A DNA stretch of 64,000 nt, from NCBI GenBank assembly GCA_024734555.1, contig JANPWX010000009.1:956586-1020585 (forward strand), read 5' to 3'. Both the position numbers and the translations under genes were made by a program. Below are positions 60,198 to 64,000 of this stretch, piece by piece. Position 1 is the stretch's first letter. Each line of letters starts with the position of its first letter. The DNA is from Trochalopteron elliotii (taxonomy: Eukaryota > Chordata > Aves > Passeriformes > Leiothrichidae). The notes below the pieces were generated by a model. That model was not told the DNA's origin, searched no databases, and saw nothing but the letters and a program-made list of their open reading frames with translations.

Positions 60198-60348
60198 CAG
60201 CTGCTCTTTTTCCAAAGCTTTCTGGAGCAGTCTCTGCTTGGTACTGAATTCCTGGTTTAGGCTTTCCCATTTCCTCTTCATGTGTGCTTCAGATGATGGC
60301 TTCTCACCTTCTAAGACTAATTCCTCAGAGAGTACATCAGGCTTCTCA
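60198..60348 (-). CDS. SYNE1: SYNE1 exon w5: helix C of a spectrin repeat
   Basis: 151 nt: T completes Ser, then 50 codons to phase 0. Begins EKPDVLSEELVLEGEK, then the helix-C signature HMKRKWESLNQEFSTK, and ends LLQKALEKEQL. Acceptor TGATTCAG, donor CTG|GTAGCT. Intron after it (59385-60197) 813 nt, nothing recognised. Confidence 0.94.
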
Positions 60349-61369
60349 CTGAATCAGAAGACGCATAAAGGTTTAACAAATGCAAAAGTTATAACCATTT
60401 AAAATTACAATTTTCCATTAGGAAATTCTACATTTAAATTAAATGCTGCTTTTTAAAGCTTTGACTTGTTGGTTTTGGCTTTGTTTTTCCACTAATAAGA
60501 CAAAGGTTGGTTTGAACAGCAAGGTGTTCTTGTCTGATGAAATAAAATGAACTTTCTAAAAGACGGTTTAGAGTTGCAAGTACCCAAAATAAGTAAAAAA
60601 TCCCCAAACCAGACTGAATATATACTACACTGAAATGCAACCTGATGAAGAAATGAAATTAATAAATATTTTATCTGACTACTTCCTCACCTCCTTTCTC
60701 AAAATGGCAGAAATATTTTAATTCAGGATGAGCATATGAGTTTAGCTTTGGTAAAGAGTTAGCCACATTCAGAAATTTCTGTTTGGTGTTGTTGTTTTTT
60801 TTTTTTGTTTTGTTTTTGTTTTTGGTTTTTTTTTTTTGTTTCTTTAATTTCTATAGTACACCATCACTTGACAGAAGGAAGTCTCAAACAGAAGGAGACT
60901 GGTTAAATATTTTCTGACATTAGAATTAAGTCTTCAAAAGGAAAAATGCTTTCTAATTGCAGGAAAAATAAAATTAAGCAATGAGTACCTCATCTGGGAA
61001 GATCTGGTTACAATGGCAGATGCCAATGTTTGAGGTAGATGTGATTCACACACCAGTGCTGGTTCATAAAAGTTACAGTGATCCACTGTTTGTCTAATGA
61101 GTATTGCTAGTCTTTAATTTTAGTGTGATTCATGCTAATAAGAATAAAGGGCATTTGTAAATGCTGAAGGTGATCTATTATCACAAAACAGTTTGTGTAA
61201 CCGCATTGTCAGACCCCTGAATTATAAACTAGGATTCCAGTAGCCTAGGTGGGTGCTGCATAAAAATGACAAAAATCAGAGGACTATGAGCAGAAGAGGG
61301 ATGTAAGCATAGAGATTACAAAGCACAGCCATAGAAATTCACTTTTTGGAACAACACATGAAAGCACAC
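60349..61369. other. Intron between w4 and w5
   Basis: 1.0 kb containing a T-rich simple repeat at 60788-60845. Confidence 0.7.
60788..60845. repeat. T-rich (TTTTTG)-like simple repeat
   Basis: Long T runs broken by single G or GG on the plus strand. Confidence 0.8.
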
Positions 61370-61476
61370 CTTAAAGACAGGCCTTCAGCAGAGCTTTGCT
61401 GCGTTAGGATCTCTCCTCCACGGCACGCTACTGATCGAAGCAGATTCTTCTGCTCTTCCAGCTCTTGTTCCAGCTC
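61370..61476 (-). CDS. SYNE1: SYNE1 exon w4: spectrin repeat helix
   Basis: 107 nt: 35 codons plus AG. Begins ELEQELEEQKNLLRSV, then ACRGGEILTQQSSAEG. Acceptor GTGCTAG, donor TTAAG|GTGTGC. Agrees with the family at the start; the Ser/Ala-rich end is more variable. Confidence 0.92.
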
Positions 61477-62085
61477 CTAGCACAGCAAGTTACAAAAAGC
61501 AGAACAAATCTCCAACAGACTGGTTTTGCCTTGGAAGGACATGTCTACCTTGTTTTAACTGTCATGCAAAATTAGCTGAGTTACTTCTGAAATGGCATGC
61601 TTGAACACCAAAAGTGGTCCAAAATTTCCAGCCAGGGACACAGAAAAATTGGGTACATAAACTGGATTACTGAAATAATTACCGAATACAATGCAGTTTC
61701 TGGAACCTACCCTAGTGAGAATATCTTCAAATCATTCAACACAATGTATCATGTAATATGTGTATCTTTGCTTGTATAAAGACAAACTTATTATTTTGAG
61801 TATTATCATCTCTCCTTAGCGTAACTTAAAGGGTTGACTCAGTTTTATTCTACTGATGGACAGAAGTATAGAGTGGTAACATGAATTAACCATGGTTACC
61901 CAGGAAGTCTACCCTGCCTGACTGTTACAGATATAACACAGGGAATTCAGATGCATCACTACAAAAGCAGCGAGTAAGGAACAGTGTAAAAATTATTATT
62001 TCAGTGGAAATATTAACAGGAGCGGCCCAGCTACAGCATTAAGTGCAATCTAAAGATGGGAGCAAAAAAAATGCAAAACACCAAC

Positions 62086-62217
62086 TTTCTGTTGCTGCAG
62101 GGTACTCTGCTGCTGCTGTGAGCGAGTAGTTCTTGCTTGTGCCAGCCATTCTTGAACACTGGGGCTTTGTGAGGAAGCGAAGTCCAGATCACTCTCCTCC
62201 TTTTCTTGTAAAGATCC
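62086..62217 (-). CDS. SYNE1: SYNE1 exon w3: helix A of a spectrin repeat, weak donor
   Basis: 132 nt, 44 codons, phase 0. Begins GSLQEKEESDLDFASS, helix-A signature SVQEWLAQARTTRSQ, then a glutamine run and QQQK. Acceptor TAAAGCAG, with an alternative AG three bases upstream that would add one Gln. The donor must be AAA|GTTGGT to keep phase with w4, a poor match to consensus after the GT. Residues match the family. Intron after it (61477-62085) 609 nt, no feature. Confidence 0.9.
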
Positions 62218-62543
62218 CTGCTTTAAGAAAGAGACATTAAGATTTAAAAATGTCTCTTGTTAGAGAGCAGACAGGTTCAGCTCATCTATGCAAAATGTGT
62301 TTCATTGCTGGCTCACGTCATGTAAATTCTGAAGTGAGCAGTTACTTTAGATTTCTGACATTTACTGTTTTTTGGTTACTAGCAAGAAAAGCATCTCTAA
62401 AAATGTAAAAATAAACATGCATTATTGCACTTAGCAGAACCAGAGACCACATGTCTCCCAAGAGACCTTGGACTGATGTGCTTCTAAAGACTGTTCTGCT
62501 TCTAAAAACTAGCCTTGATCTGTAAAGGAGGGTGCAGCTTTAC

Positions 62544-62580
62544 CTGGCAATGCAGGGATTCAGTGGTTTGTTTCAGCCAG
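62544..62580 (-). CDS. SYNE1: Tentative SYNE1 micro-exon w2
   Basis: 37 nt: one base completing a codon plus 12 codons, WLKQTTESLHCQ, read straight into w3 as phase 0 with donor CAG|GTAAAG. The peptide looks like a helix-A spectrin segment. The acceptor is unusual: the frame stays open only if AG in TAAAAAAG is used, nine bases past a better-looking TTAG whose use would include a TAA. AG from w1 plus this C gives Ser. Called on phase, peptide character and donor; no direct homology check. Confidence 0.5.
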
Positions 62581-63877
62581 CTTTTTTATCTAATTAAAGA
62601 ATTTTTTTTGTCTAATTGAAAAGGAGAAAATTCTGGTTGTTATCCTGGTCAATATTTATCAGTAAGTACCTAACTCTATGTTCAGCAAAAACATACTGGG
62701 TAAACAGCAGATGACATGATATGAACAACAAGTGAGATCAAAGTGAGAAAAGTGAGATCAAACCACAGAATGTTAGAACAGCACAGCAAAAGTAACAGCT
62801 CCTTCCATTCATATTTCTATCAGGTTTTTCAACATGAGTGATTAGACAGCCTTTCTGTGTAAACAATGCAAAAAAGAACAAATGCCTTAATAGCTCAAAA
62901 ATGTTTTATCAACTTCTTGGCTTCCAAAATCCATGTTGGCTGTAGGTTTAACTAATTTTAGCAGCCAATGTATTCAAAGGTAGATATTTTAACATGTTTG
63001 GCCTTATGTTAAAGACAGACTTGTAGGTCTGGCTACTTGGATGTACACATCTCTCTGGATTTCTTTAATATTACTTGCAGTCATATGATGACTGTAGAGC
63101 TTGCATCTGTTTGGTTTTTTTGAAAGCTTCAAGATCTAAAGCTAGGGCTTAATACCTCTCCCATTTTGACTATATACTCCATTTTTGTAGGATTGATATT
63201 ATACCCATGATTCAGCTTTTATTCTAAATAGATTAAGACTGCCAAATGGTTCGACAACAGGCCCTGCAAAACACAGACACTCCGCCTTCAAATCAGACAG
63301 AGACCAGCACGGCAGAAGGTGGGTGTGGAAATCCTACTTGCCTCACTCACCCGGTGCTCCTTATGCTAACAACTGAGATGGACCTCCGCCACCAGTGACC
63401 CTGGCATCAGCCACTGAAACAGCAGAGTTTTGCTAAGTAGGTTGGCTGTAAGATTTTAATTTTGGGGGATGATGAGTGTACTGAAGTTGAAAGGACCGAT
63501 TAGTGTTAGAGGATATAAACTGTTAAGAGGAGAAAAACAAGCGAGAACTACCTGGTGCTGGAAAGAACCATTAGCCCTCGCTTTATGAAATAACTTTGTT
63601 TTACTAAGGTTTCAGTTTGCAGGTAAATTCTGATACTTTACCTTGTAGGAACAAGTTTCTAGAAAAGCTGATGTAGTTGGAGTGTGAACAATGTTATTAC
63701 AGAATTGGGCAAAGAAAATAGTATGTGAGAAGTGAAGGAAGTCTGGAATTATAACTTTTCTACCACAAGTTAGGAAACGGACAATCTTTCTGTAAATTAT
63801 AGGGGGAAAAAATCTTAATTTTATATACTTTAGGGACTATAGCTATTCAACTTGTAAACTTCTTTAGAGAACAGTAC
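62581..63877. other. Intron between tentative w1 and w2
   Basis: 1.3 kb. A GC-richer patch at about 63250-63420 contains splice-like signals on both strands (see findings) but no clear coding sequence. No repeat family recognised. Confidence 0.5.
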
Positions 63878-63952
63878 CTACTTCTTCTTTGCATTTCAGC
63901 GGGCTGGTTGATTTCAGTTACATTTTGGGTCTCTTTTTCTCTAGGAAGAGGA
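63878..63952 (-). CDS. SYNE1: Tentative SYNE1 exon w1: polar linker
   Basis: 75 nt: one base, 24 codons, AG. Product PLPREKETQNVTEINQPAEM followed by QRRS, polar and likely disordered. Acceptor ATCTTCTCAG with a good pyrimidine tract, donor AGTAG|GTACTG. Ends in the phase needed by w2. An alternative acceptor (TTCCTAG) and donor (AGAA|GTAGGT) exist. The other two frames are closed. I cannot confirm it against the family from memory, so this is a splice-and-phase call. Confidence 0.45.
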
Positions 63953-64000
63953 CTGAGAAGATACAATTTCAGAATTATACTGAGACATATAATAAATAGT

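Larger units (their letters stand above)
1..64000 (-). other. SYNE1: SYNE1 (nesprin-1) gene, internal part of the giant isoform
   Basis: The whole window lies inside this gene. Seen: 40 well-supported exons, each bounded by AG and GT (or GC) signals, alternating phases that all match, and 2178 uninterrupted codons. Spectrin-repeat signatures recur (for example RRWRNI, DRWQHLLDL, LRSWLAHIESEL). Known of the family: nesprin-1 is an outer-nuclear-membrane protein whose KASH tail binds SUN proteins in the perinuclear space, while its spectrin rod and N-terminal calponin-homology domains reach cytoskeletal partners. Short isoforms position nuclei and recruit motors in muscle. Both ends of the gene are missing here. 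Identity was judged from remembered mammalian nesprin-1, not from a search. The paralogue SYNE2 is unlikely because of the alpha-2 and DV23 exons. Confidence 0.97.

Noticed and set aside
62581..62592. TTAG as the acceptor for the w2 micro-exon.
   Set aside because: It would include an in-frame TAA in the only frame that reads into w3, and the other two frames also hit stops.
1..64000. tRNA, rRNA, CRISPR arrays, operons or bacterial signals.
   Set aside because: Nothing of the kind was seen; exon-intron structure and avian transposons make this a vertebrate nuclear locus.

Overview
The window is vertebrate nuclear DNA, almost certainly avian, and is filled by one gene on the minus strand: SYNE1 (nesprin-1, the giant KASH-family spectrin-repeat protein of the nuclear envelope LINC complex). 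The bird assignment rests on CR1 non-LTR retrotransposon copies (one with recognisable reverse-transcriptase motifs), a solo ERVL-type LTR of a kind common in Neoaves, overall low repeat content, and SYNE1 codons close to the mammalian protein. Species is not determinable; a neoavian, possibly songbird, origin is an inference from the LTR.

Transcription runs from high to low coordinates. Exons are called w1 to w43 in transcript order. Forty exons (w3 to w41 plus w43, 62217 down to 552) were assembled by splice signals, codon phase and agreement with remembered nesprin-1 protein. They join without a phase conflict or stop into 6534 nt = 2178 codons, roughly the C-terminal-middle quarter of a giant nesprin-1 and about twenty spectrin repeats. 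Two further small exons at the upstream edge (w1, w2) are tentative. The start codon and calponin-homology domains lie beyond the right edge. The last spectrin repeats, transmembrane segment and KASH peptide lie beyond the left edge.

Three regions stand out. (1) 18309-18400, in the largest intron (5.1 kb), holds the alternative first coding exon of the short muscle isoform nesprin-1-alpha-2. It joins in phase to w35 and is preceded by a short cluster of MEF2-like, E-box and MCAT motifs, so an internal promoter is likely. (2) 2609-2677 is a 69-nt in-phase cassette exon encoding a 23-residue peptide that begins Asp-Val, matching the known nesprin-1 DV23 exon. (3) 3514-3844 encodes the acidic, Ser-rich adaptive domain with an LEWD kinesin-light-chain motif.

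Three donors (w27, w32 and the alpha-2 first exon) are GC rather than GT, and in each case only the GC site preserves the frame. Repeats: six CR1 copies, one ERVL-type solo LTR, one unassigned dispersed avian repeat (about 25150-25850) and simple repeats. Several repeats sit within 27-50 nt of SYNE1 splice donors. No second protein-coding gene, tRNA, rRNA or CRISPR array was recognised on either strand.
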